This document shows positions 7,870 to 15,718 of a DNA stretch of 64,000 nt, piece by piece. The DNA is from Myxococcales bacterium (lineage in GTDB: Bacteria > Myxococcota_A > Polyangia > Polyangiales > Polyangiaceae), in NCBI GenBank assembly GCA_016706225.1, contig JADJKB010000005.1, forward strand, positions 186,001-250,000. The letters run 5' to 3'. Every line of letters begins with the position of its first letter. Positions within the stretch are counted from its first letter, which is position 1. The notes beneath the pieces were generated by a model, which saw only the letters and a list, made by a program, of their open reading frames with translations, ran no database searches and was not told the origin of the DNA. The position numbers and the translations under genes are program-made.

Positions 7870-8651
7870 GGGTTTTTCCGTTTCTTTTTGGGATCTGGCG
7901 GGCGATCTGCCGAGGTCGCGCGGCTGCCGAGCGCGCTCTGCATGGCCTTGGTGAAGTTGGCATCGACCCGGCGGTAGTAGACACGCGTCACGTCGATGGC
8001 GCGGGCCTCGTCGCCGGCGTCGAGGGCCGCGATGAAGTCCCTCAGGTGCTGCGGGAAGCTGGGTTCGAGCACCCACAAGGCCGGGAAGCGATCGAGGATG
8101 TCGCGGTAGGCTTCCAGGAACGGGTTGGCGACCCAGCGTATTGCGATGGAGTGGCTCGCGTCGATGAGGGCGTCCAGCCAGCGCTGGAAGCCGTGGGCGA
8201 TGACGACCTGGTCTCCACGCTCGAAGGCTGGAATCAACAGCTCGGTGATGTCGCGCAGGCGTTCGATGTCGCTCTTGGTGGCGCGACGAACCGCGAGCCG
8301 CGCCGCGAACTCGAGCACCATCAAGCGTGCCGGCAGGATGTCTTCGAGGATGTGGAACATCTCCGTCGGATCCGAGGCGGCCTCCAGGAACGCGGGCAAG
8401 AGCTCCATCGTGCCGGTGCGACGAAAATCGGCGACGGTGACACCTTGGCCGTGGCGCACCGTCACGAGGCGCGCTTGTTCCAGGCGCCGCACCGCTTCGC
8501 GCAAGGTGTTGCGGTTGGTGTGGTAGGTGGCTGCCAGTTCGCGTTCACCGGGCAGGCGCTCGCCGGCGCTCAGCTCACCTTTCAGGATCTGCCGGCGCAG
8601 ATCCGAATAGACGGTGCTCTCGATCTTCGATGCCAGGGGCGCGTTGGACAT
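7866..8651 (-). CDS. GntR/FadR-subfamily transcriptional regulator
   Basis: Predicted 261 residues. The N-terminal winged helix is typical GntR: 'VYSDLRRQILKGELSAGERLPGERELAATY', then 'NRNTLREAVRRLEQARLV' (recognition helix) and 'VRHGQGVTV' (wing), at about residues 14-80. The rest is an all-helical FCD/FadR-type effector domain ('ILPARLMVLEFAARLAVRRAT...'). The effector is plausibly an acyl-CoA or related lipid acid, given the FadR-type operators and the oxidase operon it heads, but this is inference. The Lys/Arg-rich tail 'PDPKKKRKNP' is unusual. The stop overlaps the next gene's ATG, so regulator and oxidase genes form one transcript. The two dyads about 33 bp upstream indicate autoregulation. 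Confidence 0.85.
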   Translation of the reverse strand: MSNAPLASKIESTVYSDLRRQILKGELSAGERLPGERELAATYHTNRNTLREAVRRLEQARLVTVRHGQGVTVADFRRTGTMELLPAFLEAASDPTEMFHILEDILPARLMVLEFAARLAVRRATKSDIERLRDITELLIPAFERGDQVVIAHGFQRWLDALIDASHSIAIRWVANPFLEAYRDILDRFPALWVLEPSFPQHLRDFIAALDAGDEARAIDVTRVYYRRVDANFTKAMQSALGSRATSADRPPDPKKKRKNP

Positions 8652-8683
8652 GGCGGGTTGCTCTCGGGGATGGGGCCGGGGGC

Positions 8684-8719
8684 AACTGGTTCAACCAATG
8701 GTAGCTGGTTCAACCAGTT
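8684..8719. promoter_or_regulatory. Tandem FadR-type operators upstream of the GntR regulator
   Basis: Two near-identical palindromes, AACTGGTTCAACCAATG and AGCTGGTTCAACCAGTT, share the core TGGTTCAACCA with centres 19 bp apart, close to two helical turns. They match the TGGTnnnACCA form bound by FadR-subfamily GntR proteins. They sit just before the regulator start and probably cover its promoter. The rest of the 340-bp gap up to the dioxygenase gene shows only one further partial site. Confidence 0.75.
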
Positions 8720-8741
8720 AGTCAAGGGCCACCTCGGCGTG

Positions 8742-8752
8742 TGGTTGAACCC
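8742..8752. promoter_or_regulatory. Possible third, weaker GntR half-palindrome
   Basis: TGGTTGAACCC matches ten of eleven positions of the reverse complement of the two stronger operators (TGGTTGAACCA). Its centre is 36 bp beyond the second site. It may be an auxiliary site or chance. Confidence 0.4.
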
Positions 8753-8990
8753 ATTTCGCCTCAGCCCGAGTCCGGCTCCAAGCTCGCCCGAGCAAACCCG
8801 GGAATTCAGCGCGATTCTGAAGCACCACGGCCGGAGGCCGAGTCCCTGGGAGCGCGTGAGCAGGCTCGTCATGGTCAGGGCGCCCGCCGCCATTGAGACC
8901 GGAGCGGGAGAACCGGCCGGGACCGGCGGCGGCTGGCTTGACCGTGTGGAAGCGGCGCGTGGCGTTCGCGGTCGTCAACCGAGCGAGAAC

Positions 8991-10094
8991 TCAGCTCGCG
9001 AAGCCGTAGACTTCGCTGTGCTCGAGGGCCGGCAGCTGCTCTTTCGCCAGCAAGATCGTGCGCACCGACCACAGCTCGTCGAAGATCCGGTAGCGCGCGG
9101 TCTGGTCCAGGTAGTCGACCCCGCTCGAACCGCCGGTGCCGACACGGCGGCCGATGATGCGCTCGACCATACGGGCATGGCGTGAGCGAAAAATCACCAG
9201 GTGCGCCTCGAGCTCCACCACGCTGTCGATGAGCAGACGTGGCCAGGCGAGGAGCGGCAGCTCGCGATAGCTCTCGATGAAGAGCACGCCGGCTCGGACC
9301 CGGCGCACCCGCTCGCGCTCGGCCTCGGGCACGTCTTCCGCGAACAGGAATTTCTTCGCGGCTGCTTCACCCTCCGCGATGCGCTGCTTGATCGCCACGC
9401 CGTCTCCGCCGAGCGCGCCGAGCATGTGCACGACCTTCGCCGCGTTCGAACGCTGCAGCTCTGCGAAGTACTGGCTGATGAAGCGCTCGACGGCCTCGCT
9501 GTCGCCGGCATCATTGGGACCCGAGCCCTGGACGGGGGTCCGATACAACCACTCGTGCATGGCGGCGCGGAGTGTCTGCTCGCTCCTGGCCTTCTCGATC
9601 CGCTTCCAGGCAAGCTCTCCGGTGGGTGACTTCTGCGCCAGCTGGCGAATGTGTTCGAGGGGATCGACTCCGGCGTAGGCGATGCGTTCTTTGTCGTCGA
9701 GCCCGAGCAGGATCTCCAGCTCGCGTAGCTGGAACGACTGAAAGCCGCTGGCCGGGATGAGTTTGTCGCGGAACGCCAGGAAATCTTGGGGGGTGAGCGT
9801 CTCCATCACCCGGAACTGATCCACCGCCAGCTTCATGATCTCGGTGACCCGCCGGATGTGATGCACCACGTAGGGGATCTTCTCTTCTGCGACCTTGGGC
9901 GCAGCCAGGTGATCGCGGGCGTCGCGCAGCTCCCGCAGCACCAGCTTGAACCAGAGCTCGTAGGCCTGGTGCACGATGATGAAGTGCAGCTCGTCCGGCA
10001 TGAGCTGCGATTCGTCCTCTTCCACACCGCCTTGCAGATCGAGCAAGCGGTCGAGCTTCAGATAATCCCAGTAAGCGGGGCCGGGTTGGCTCAT
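8991..10094 (-). CDS. kynA: Tryptophan 2,3-dioxygenase
   Basis: Predicted 367 residues, all-helical haem dioxygenase that opens the indole ring of L-tryptophan to N-formylkynurenine, the first step of the kynurenine pathway in the cytoplasm. Visible family motifs are 'ELHFIIVHQAYELWFKL' at about 35-51, including His42 that contacts substrate, 'FRSRHARMVERIIG' with the proximal haem His near 306, and 'GTGGSSGVDYL' at 319-329. The length is typical for the longer bacterial and eukaryotic forms. No other kynurenine gene is adjacent, so pathway partners must lie elsewhere. The gene is monocistronic, with 270 bp of unassigned sequence downstream. The ATG directly precedes a short Ser/Gln/Pro-rich N-terminus. 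Confidence 0.93.
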   Translation of the reverse strand: MSQPGPAYWDYLKLDRLLDLQGGVEEDESQLMPDELHFIIVHQAYELWFKLVLRELRDARDHLAAPKVAEEKIPYVVHHIRRVTEIMKLAVDQFRVMETLTPQDFLAFRDKLIPASGFQSFQLRELEILLGLDDKERIAYAGVDPLEHIRQLAQKSPTGELAWKRIEKARSEQTLRAAMHEWLYRTPVQGSGPNDAGDSEAVERFISQYFAELQRSNAAKVVHMLGALGGDGVAIKQRIAEGEAAAKKFLFAEDVPEAERERVRRVRAGVLFIESYRELPLLAWPRLLIDSVVELEAHLVIFRSRHARMVERIIGRRVGTGGSSGVDYLDQTARYRIFDELWSVRTILLAKEQLPALEHSEVYGFAS

Positions 10095-10136
10095 GGCTCA
10101 GTGCCATAGACCAGCCTCGGCCCGGCACAAACGACG

Positions 10137-10160
10137 ACGGGCGCCCCGAAGGACGCCCGT
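10137..10160 (-). terminator. Hairpin with UUCG tetraloop after the choice-of-anchor lipoprotein gene
   Basis: Read on the minus strand the RNA forms a ten-base-pair GC-rich stem (ACGGGCGUCC with GGGCGCCCGU, one G-U) closed by UUCG, an exceptionally stable tetraloop. The plus-strand version has a mismatch, so the minus strand is the likely one. It lies 40 bp beyond the lipoprotein stop. The following tract is only mildly U-rich. Confidence 0.65.
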
Positions 10161-10200
10161 TGCCTGGCTCCCGGTCAGGGGAGCGCTTTGTGCGGGACGC

Positions 10201-12198
10201 TCAGCCGCCGGTGCCCGGCAGCGTGGCGTTCGGCAGCCACTTGAAGCCGTCCATCAAGGCGAGTGAGTCGTAGGCGCTGTCACCCACGTCGAAGATCACG
10301 AAGCGAACTTCGACGATCTGGCCGGGGATGACGTTGCCCGCGGTGGTGAGCCAGTAGGTGCCGCCACCGACCACGTCGCAGCTGCCCGCCGTGCCGGCTT
10401 CCCAGCCGGTGCCGAGCAGGTCCGTGACGCCGAGAGAGCACGATTTGTTGTTGATGTTGGCCTCGTAACACGACGCGCCGGTCTGGCTGACCTTCGGGTC
10501 GCACACCGCGAACAGGTTGGTGCCCTTCGCGATGTTGATGCCCACCGGGTACTTCGTGTTGGTGGTCAGATCGATGTAGGTCATCAGGTTCTTGTCGGAC
10601 GGGTTCGCGATCGGCTGCGGGGTGCCTCCGGGCGTGTCTACCAGCGCGATGAACTGATCGTTGAACGTCGTGCAAACGAACTCCGGATACTCGGACGAGA
10701 AGAAGTAGCTGTTGAACGAGAACGAGCGAGCGTTGCTCGGCGCGCGCAGCTTGAGCCGGAGCATGACCGAGTCGTTCGCCGTGCTCGCGGCGCCAGCGGT
10801 GCCGCAGTTGGGCGCTGCCGGATACTGACCTGCCGCCTTGAGTGGCAGGTTCGCTGCCGCGACCCAGTCCTTGATGCACTTGGCACTGGAGCAGCTCGTC
10901 ACGTTGACGCTCGAGCTCGGGCTGTGGGTGTTCGAGACGTTCGCCCCGGCCCCGCCGCCGTTCGGGCCCGGCAGGGTCTGGGTCTTGTCGGCGGCGATAC
11001 CGCTGGACAGGACGACCATGCTCTTGCCCTCGAGGGACGCGATGCTGTTGCCGAACTTCTGGCGGATGCTGCGGGCCTTGACGTCGCCGAGGGGCGTGCC
11101 GTCGGCGCGCAGGATCTCCGCCTCGATCAGGCCCCAGGTCTTGTCCTTCTTGTTGGCCGGGTTCTCCTCGGTCGTGCGGCAGATGCCGAGCGCCTTGGCG
11201 TAGTCCTTCGGGTCGGACGAGTCACTGGCGAGGCCCGTGTCACAATCCTGGGTGTCGGACTTGTCGAACAGGTCGGCCAGGCCGTTGCAGTTGTCGTCGA
11301 TGCCGTTGCCCACGACCTCGATGGCCGCCGGGTTCACGAGCGCGGGGTTTGCTCCGCAGACGCCGGGGACCTCGCAGCAGTCACCCTCGGCCTTGCCGGC
11401 GAAGCCGTCGCCGTCGCAGTCGGTGGTGTTGACGTCGCAAGTGCCGCACTTGCCCTGAACGCAGGCCTGGCCTGCCGGACAAACCGTGCCACAGGCGTTG
11501 CAGTTGTTCTTGTCGTTGGTGATGTCGACGCAGGAGTTGCCACACTTGGTGTAGCCCGCGCCGCAGCTGGTCGCGCACGCGCCAGCCGAGCAGACCTGGC
11601 CGACGGTACAGGCAGCGCCGCAACCACCGCAGTGGTTCGGGTTGCTCTGGATGTCGACACACTCGGCGCCGCACTGGGTGGCGCCGCCGGCGCAGTTCAC
11701 GCCGCACTTGCCAACCGAGCAGACCTCGCCGCTCTTGCAAGCGGTGCCACAAGCCCCGCAGTTCGTCGGGTCGGTGTCGGTGTCGACGCACTTGCCGCTG
11801 CAGTTGGTGGTGCCGAGACACTGGCCCGCGCACTGACCCTGGGAGCAGAACTCGCCGGTCTGGCAGGCGGTGCCGCAGGTGCCGCAGTTGCCGGGGTCGA
11901 ACTCGGTGTTGGTGCAGGTTCCGTTGCAATCCTGCAGCGTGCCCGGGCAGCCGGCCGTTCCGCCGGTGTTGCCGGTTCCGCCGGTGTTGCCGGTGTTGCC
12001 GACGCCGCCGCCGCCCGTGTTGCCGACGCCACCGCCGCCGGTGTTACCGACGCCGCCCGTCGCGGCCACGTTGCCGGTGCCGCCCGTTGCCGTGCCGCCA
12101 CCGCCGCCATCACTGCCACAGCCCGGCGCGATTGCCGCCACGCCGACGCTGAACGCACCCAGCGCCGAAGCGCGAAGCCAACCCTTATTAAGACCCAT
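10201..12198 (-). CDS. Large Cys-rich lipoprotein with choice-of-anchor-L-like C-terminal domain
   Basis: Predicted 665 residues. The signal peptide ends at Cys27 ('AIAPGC'). A Gly/Thr/Asn-rich linker with 'VGNTGGGG' repeats is followed at about 75-235 by four to five Cys-rich units of about 40 residues (pattern 'C.G.CVD...DP.NCGACGTAC..GEVCS.G.C'), typical of myxobacterial surface proteins. Next is 'DCDGDGFAG' and 'GNGIDDNCNGLADLFD', an Asp-rich putative metal-binding MopE-like motif. The C-terminal 330 residues look like the choice-of-anchor-L domain: 'GLIEAEILRADGTPLGD', 'SLEGKSMVVLSSG', 'FSFNSYFFSSEYPEFVCTTFNDQF', 'VGDSAYDSLALMDGFKW'. It is probably displayed on the cell surface; binding partners are unknown. 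The start is the ATG preceded by GGGAGG, and that site lies in a hairpin. Confidence 0.8.
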   Translation of the reverse strand: MGLNKGWLRASALGAFSVGVAAIAPGCGSDGGGGGTATGGTGNVAATGGVGNTGGGGVGNTGGGGVGNTGNTGGTGNTGGTAGCPGTLQDCNGTCTNTEFDPGNCGTCGTACQTGEFCSQGQCAGQCLGTTNCSGKCVDTDTDPTNCGACGTACKSGEVCSVGKCGVNCAGGATQCGAECVDIQSNPNHCGGCGAACTVGQVCSAGACATSCGAGYTKCGNSCVDITNDKNNCNACGTVCPAGQACVQGKCGTCDVNTTDCDGDGFAGKAEGDCCEVPGVCGANPALVNPAAIEVVGNGIDDNCNGLADLFDKSDTQDCDTGLASDSSDPKDYAKALGICRTTEENPANKKDKTWGLIEAEILRADGTPLGDVKARSIRQKFGNSIASLEGKSMVVLSSGIAADKTQTLPGPNGGGAGANVSNTHSPSSSVNVTSCSSAKCIKDWVAAANLPLKAAGQYPAAPNCGTAGAASTANDSVMLRLKLRAPSNARSFSFNSYFFSSEYPEFVCTTFNDQFIALVDTPGGTPQPIANPSDKNLMTYIDLTTNTKYPVGINIAKGTNLFAVCDPKVSQTGASCYEANINNKSCSLGVTDLLGTGWEAGTAGSCDVVGGGTYWLTTAGNVIPGQIVEVRFVIFDVGDSAYDSLALMDGFKWLPNATLPGTGG

Positions 12199-12206
12199 AT
12201 CCGATA

Positions 12207-12224
12207 ACCTCCCGAGAGGGAGGT
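12207..12224 (-). promoter_or_regulatory. Perfect hairpin covering the lipoprotein ribosome binding site
   Basis: ACCTCCCGAGAGGGAGGT is a perfect seven-base-pair inverted repeat with a GAGA loop. On the minus strand its 3' arm is the GGGAGGT Shine-Dalgarno, nine bases before the ATG, so the folded RNA would hide the ribosome site. It could act as a translational switch. The remaining 150 bp up to the next gene shows nothing recognisable. Confidence 0.5.
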
Positions 12225-12371
12225 GGGGTAGCCTCATGTGGGTCTTGGTGCAACCTCTGCGCCCAAACAAGCGTGAGGTGCGGGCGGTTTGTGCCTCGGT
12301 CTCGGACGCGCGAGCAGGAATTGCCCAAAAATCCACGCCGCACGGCCGGCGCGCTGTTCACCGTGCTCGGG

Positions 12372-13823
12372 TCATGGGACGGGCAGGATTTCGACGACGG
12401 TCTGTCCGTCCCCGAGCCGGGCTGCCGTGCCGGCGCGGATCCGGCCATCGGGCAGACCAAAACGCTCGCTGGCTTCCCGCGCAAGGCGCTCACCCTGCGC
12501 CTTGTCTCCGGCGCTCAACCGCAGCGGTGAGCGTTCGAAGACACCCGCCAGAAAACCAAGCTCGTTCTTCACGAGATCGGCGTCGAACGGTCCCGGAATG
12601 CGTGCGACCAGCGTCGCGCGGGGTTGAGTGCCGGCTTGGGGTTTGTTCGGGGTCGCAACCCCCGCGGGTTTCGCGGCTGAGGGATCCTTCCGCACCAGCG
12701 CCGCGACGAGCGACGACACGATGGGTGACCGTTCGGGAGCTGGCTGGCTCTCGAGCTTCGTGTTGCGACGCAGTCGCCACATGCGCGCGAACAGAGCTTC
12801 GACCGTCAGAGCCCCGCGCCCCGAGAGCGCAAACAGCTCGGCGTTGTCTGCGAGTCCGACGCTGGTGAGCTCTCCCAAGCGTCCGAGTAACGCAATCGGC
12901 TCCGGCGCGCCGTCGATCGCAGCGATGGTGCGAGCTGCGAGCGCGGGATCGGAGCTGATGCGCTGGTCGCCGAGCATCCAGTCTTTCAGGAACGACGACA
13001 GGACACTCGCGTGTTGCTCGACCATGCTCGCAGAGCACACGACGACGTAGGGTGAGAAACGCATGGCCTCGGTGGTGCTGAGCAGAACGTCCTTCTGTTC
13101 ACCCGGGCGCAGCTCACTCTTCAGCATGGCGGACACGGAGAGTTTGGCGTCTCCGCGTTCGACCAGGCGCACCCGCGACGGGGACGCACCCGAGAGGTCG
13201 AGGGCGAAGAGCGAGAGCAAGGTGCTGCTGGCGTCCGTGGTCCCGGCGAGCGCGATTTCTCCGGTCGCGGGCAGCTTGTGGAGGGGCTGTTTGCCGTGCA
13301 CGACCTCGCGGCCTCGGGACCACGCGCTCACCCAGATCACCACCGGGCGGAGAGCCTGGAGCTTCTGATACGAGGCCACGAGCTCCGCGAGGGGCAGGAC
13401 GGCGACGTCTCGCCCCGCCTCGTCGGAGCCGCCGCGGGCCAGGCCCGCCTCGATGGCTGCTGTGTCGGGCGCGATGCTGAGGCTGACGCTGAGCCCGGAC
13501 TTGTCGACGTCGCTGTCCTTCTTGGTCGAGAGTCCTCCGTTTGCCAGCGCGATGGGCGCGAGCACGTCCCACGCCGAGCCGGTGACCCGCAGTGGGCGGC
13601 CGAGTCCCTGGGTACCTGCGTCGGCGCCGGCGCCAGCGGCGGATGACGAAGGCGCGACGCTCGCCGTAGCGGCAGCGCTGGCGGACGCGGAAGTCGAGAG
13701 TGATGGTTCCGCAGAGGCGCTCGGCGCGACCGTGACGTGTGGGGAGAGTTGGCGTGTCGCCAGGCTCACACCGAGGACTCCGAAGAGGCCGAGCAGGATC
13801 AAGAAGACGAGGTTCGCGCGCAC
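12372..13823 (-). CDS. Membrane-anchored periplasmic protein, possibly solute-binding-like fold
   Basis: Predicted 483 residues. One N-terminal membrane helix ('ANLVFLILLGLFGVLGVSLA') is followed by a Ser/Ala-rich low-complexity linker to about residue 65, then a large globular domain starting 'PLRVTGSAWDVLAPIALANGG'. The alternation of hydrophobic strands and helices ('DVAVLPLAELVASYQKLQALRPVVIWVSAWSRG') and 'FSPYVVVCSASMVEQHASVLSSFLKDWM' recalls NMT1/SsuA-type periplasmic binding proteins, but I cannot show it. A second small alpha/beta domain near the C-terminus ('GQTVVEILPVP') resembles an OmpA-like terminus. It follows the trypsin-like protease by four bases on the same strand, so the two are probably co-expressed. 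Function unknown. Confidence 0.65.
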   Translation of the reverse strand: MRANLVFLILLGLFGVLGVSLATRQLSPHVTVAPSASAEPSLSTSASASAAATASVAPSSSAAGAGADAGTQGLGRPLRVTGSAWDVLAPIALANGGLSTKKDSDVDKSGLSVSLSIAPDTAAIEAGLARGGSDEAGRDVAVLPLAELVASYQKLQALRPVVIWVSAWSRGREVVHGKQPLHKLPATGEIALAGTTDASSTLLSLFALDLSGASPSRVRLVERGDAKLSVSAMLKSELRPGEQKDVLLSTTEAMRFSPYVVVCSASMVEQHASVLSSFLKDWMLGDQRISSDPALAARTIAAIDGAPEPIALLGRLGELTSVGLADNAELFALSGRGALTVEALFARMWRLRRNTKLESQPAPERSPIVSSLVAALVRKDPSAAKPAGVATPNKPQAGTQPRATLVARIPGPFDADLVKNELGFLAGVFERSPLRLSAGDKAQGERLAREASERFGLPDGRIRAGTAARLGDGQTVVEILPVP

Positions 13824-13827
13824 GGTT

Positions 13828-15027
13828 TCACCAGGTAGAAGACTTGCCGGACGTGCCGAACTTGCGGCGCTGTGGGTACTCTGGCCGGATCAGCGACTTG
13901 AGTGCGTTGATCGGCACCGCGAGGTTCAGGTTCTGACCAAAGCCCGGGCCGACGATGGCCGTCGTCACGCCGATGACCTTGCCCTTGAGGTTGAACAGCG
14001 GGCCGCCGGAGTTGCCCGGTGAGACTGGCGCGGACATCTGGATCCACTGCCGCCCCATGTACGTGCGGCGCTGGGAGACCAGACCGTCCGTCAGGGTGTG
14101 GTCGAGGCCGAGCGGGTTGCCGATCGAGATCACTCGTTCACCGACCTCGACGCGGTCGGAGTCCCCGAGCTCGACCGGATCGACCTTGGGTGCCTCTCCT
14201 TCCTTGGGTTTCCCGAGCTCGACGCGCAACAGCGCCAGATCTTGCCCGGCGTCTTCGACCAACAGCTCGACGTCCTCGTACAGCGCGCCGTTCATGAACT
14301 TGACGGTCAGGCGATCGGCGCGCTCGACCACGTGGTGGTTGGTCGCGATGGTGCCGGCGCGGTCGAGCAAAAAACCGGTGCCGCCGCCGTCCAGTGAGTG
14401 GAACTTGAAGCTGACGGTGACCACCGCCGGCGAGAGTCGCTTGAACAGCTCTGCCGGCGCGAGATCGCCGGGCTCTTCCTTCTTCCTCGGTGGCGTCCCC
14501 GCGCTCGGTGGGACGCTCGGTTCGGGGGCGGTGCTGGTGCCTGGGCTCGCCGCGGATGGTGCAGCCGCCGCGGAGGGCTCGGCGCTCGGTGTGGGCGGCG
14601 CGGGCGGGGCTTCGGGTCGCGCGCCGCCCAGAAAATACGCAAGCCGTGCCGGCGTGGCGAGCCCGGCGGCGGTGAGGCGATCGCCTTCACGGACCAACAG
14701 TGGCCGCGAGAAGCTGCCCGCGGCCACGTACGCCACGCCGAGGCCCAGCCAGACCAAGACGAACACGTCGCCGGGCAAGCCCTTGGCTCGCGCGGGATCG
14801 TCCTCGGGCAGCAAACGATCGGTGAGCACCGCGGGGATCACGATCAGCGCGACCGCGGCGACGCCGAGGCGCGCCCAGCCATTCGGCGTCAGGCTGCCGA
14901 CGAGGGACATCAGCGAGACGAGGCTGAGCACAAAACCCGCGCCGAGCGCGATCGCCTTGACCACGCCCCGCACGATCTGAAACCCGCCGCCCTGTTCCGC
15001 CATTGGCGCGGGCGAGCCTACCACCAC
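13828..15027 (-). CDS. Membrane-bound trypsin-like (HtrA/S1C-like) serine protease without PDZ
   Basis: Predicted 399 residues. Three hydrophobic helices at about 24-46, 52-70 and 87-105 anchor the N-terminus. A Pro/Ala/Ser-rich linker to about 185 leads to a trypsin-like domain with a complete triad: His232 in 'TIATNHHVV', Asp263 in 'GQDLALL' and Ser340 in 'SPGNSGGPL'. The protein ends about 60 residues after the catalytic Ser, so it has no PDZ domain, unlike DegP/DegS. It probably cleaves envelope or regulatory proteins. The GTG start directly abuts the previous gene's TGA and has GAGG upstream; an in-frame ATG eight codons later (end coordinate 15003) is an alternative. The membrane protein gene follows after four bases. 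Confidence 0.8.
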   Translation of the reverse strand: MVVGSPAPMAEQGGGFQIVRGVVKAIALGAGFVLSLVSLMSLVGSLTPNGWARLGVAAVALIVIPAVLTDRLLPEDDPARAKGLPGDVFVLVWLGLGVAYVAAGSFSRPLLVREGDRLTAAGLATPARLAYFLGGARPEAPPAPPTPSAEPSAAAAPSAASPGTSTAPEPSVPPSAGTPPRKKEEPGDLAPAELFKRLSPAVVTVSFKFHSLDGGGTGFLLDRAGTIATNHHVVERADRLTVKFMNGALYEDVELLVEDAGQDLALLRVELGKPKEGEAPKVDPVELGDSDRVEVGERVISIGNPLGLDHTLTDGLVSQRRTYMGRQWIQMSAPVSPGNSGGPLFNLKGKVIGVTTAIVGPGFGQNLNLAVPINALKSLIRPEYPQRRKFGTSGKSSTW

Positions 15028-15681
15028 TCAACCTCGAACGGGGGGCTCGTCCGCCTCCAATCCAAGCCGGAGCTGTTCGACGATGAACGGTGTCTGCTCG
15101 AGCACGGCGCCGCGGCTGGTGTCCGCCCAACGCTCGACGCGGGCGACATCTTCCGTGACCAGTGCGAGCCTCGGGCGCCCAGCGAGGGCACGCTCGACCC
15201 GATACGCGACCACCGCCGGCTGGGTATGCTGGCGTGAAATGCCGCGGCTCCGCAGGGCTGCGAGCAGCTCGGCAAATGCGCGACCTTCGGAGGCCGAGCG
15301 CCAGACCAGCGCATCGCTCGCGTCGACAGCGGCTTCGAGCGCAGCGAGGTAGGCCCGCCGCGCGGCCTGCTCGTGCGCGAGCACACCGTCGAGCAGGATC
15401 TCGACGCCGATGTGCGCGACGGCGCGTGCGCTGCCGCGACCGAGCCCCAGGTTCGACAACGCATCGAAGGCCTGGGCCGTGAGCGCCCGAAACGCCCCGC
15501 AGTCGTGGAACACGAGATCGGTCCGGTGGTGTAGGGCGACGCCTGCAGCGAGCCCGTCGCGGGTGACCTCCGGCGGGCGCGCGCGCAGCATCGACGCGAA
15601 GTCCGGGAGCATCGCGCCCAGGACGAATTCTGGAGCGGTGTCGTGCCAAGCCGCGACGGCGGCGTGTCCGAAGAAGTTCAC
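15028..15681 (-). CDS. AcpH-like helical protein (ACP phosphodiesterase/HD-like family)
   Basis: Predicted 217 residues. 'VNFFGHAAVAAW' at the start, 'FVLGAMLPDF', 'GVALHHRTDLVFHDCGAFRAL' and 'AVAHIGVEILLDGVL' follow the order of conserved blocks in AcpH-like proteins (NFLAH, LGNLLADF, GIxxHRxID, and a late metal-binding His/Asp). AcpH hydrolyses the phosphopantetheine arm of acyl carrier protein; whether this divergent member does the same is unknown. The start is the GTG before 'NFFGH'; longer upstream readings would overlap the preceding lipoprotein gene. The stop TGA is immediately followed by the protease GTG, which indicates coupling. Confidence 0.55.
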   Translation of the reverse strand: MNFFGHAAVAAWHDTAPEFVLGAMLPDFASMLRARPPEVTRDGLAAGVALHHRTDLVFHDCGAFRALTAQAFDALSNLGLGRGSARAVAHIGVEILLDGVLAHEQAARRAYLAALEAAVDASDALVWRSASEGRAFAELLAALRSRGISRQHTQPAVVAYRVERALAGRPRLALVTEDVARVERWADTSRGAVLEQTPFIVEQLRLGLEADEPPVRG

Positions 15682-15718
15682 GAGCCTCGTATCGTTTCGC
15701 GCGGGGCCGGTGGGCGGG

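Noticed and set aside
8720..8990. Possible small gene between the GntR operators and the dioxygenase
   Set aside because: Frames in both directions are short and low in motif content, and no ribosome site was found.
10924..12207. Long plus-strand frame of 427 residues rich in Val, Ala and Gly
   Set aside because: It is the complement of the Gly/Cys-rich lipoprotein gene; it has no signal, motif or ribosome site.
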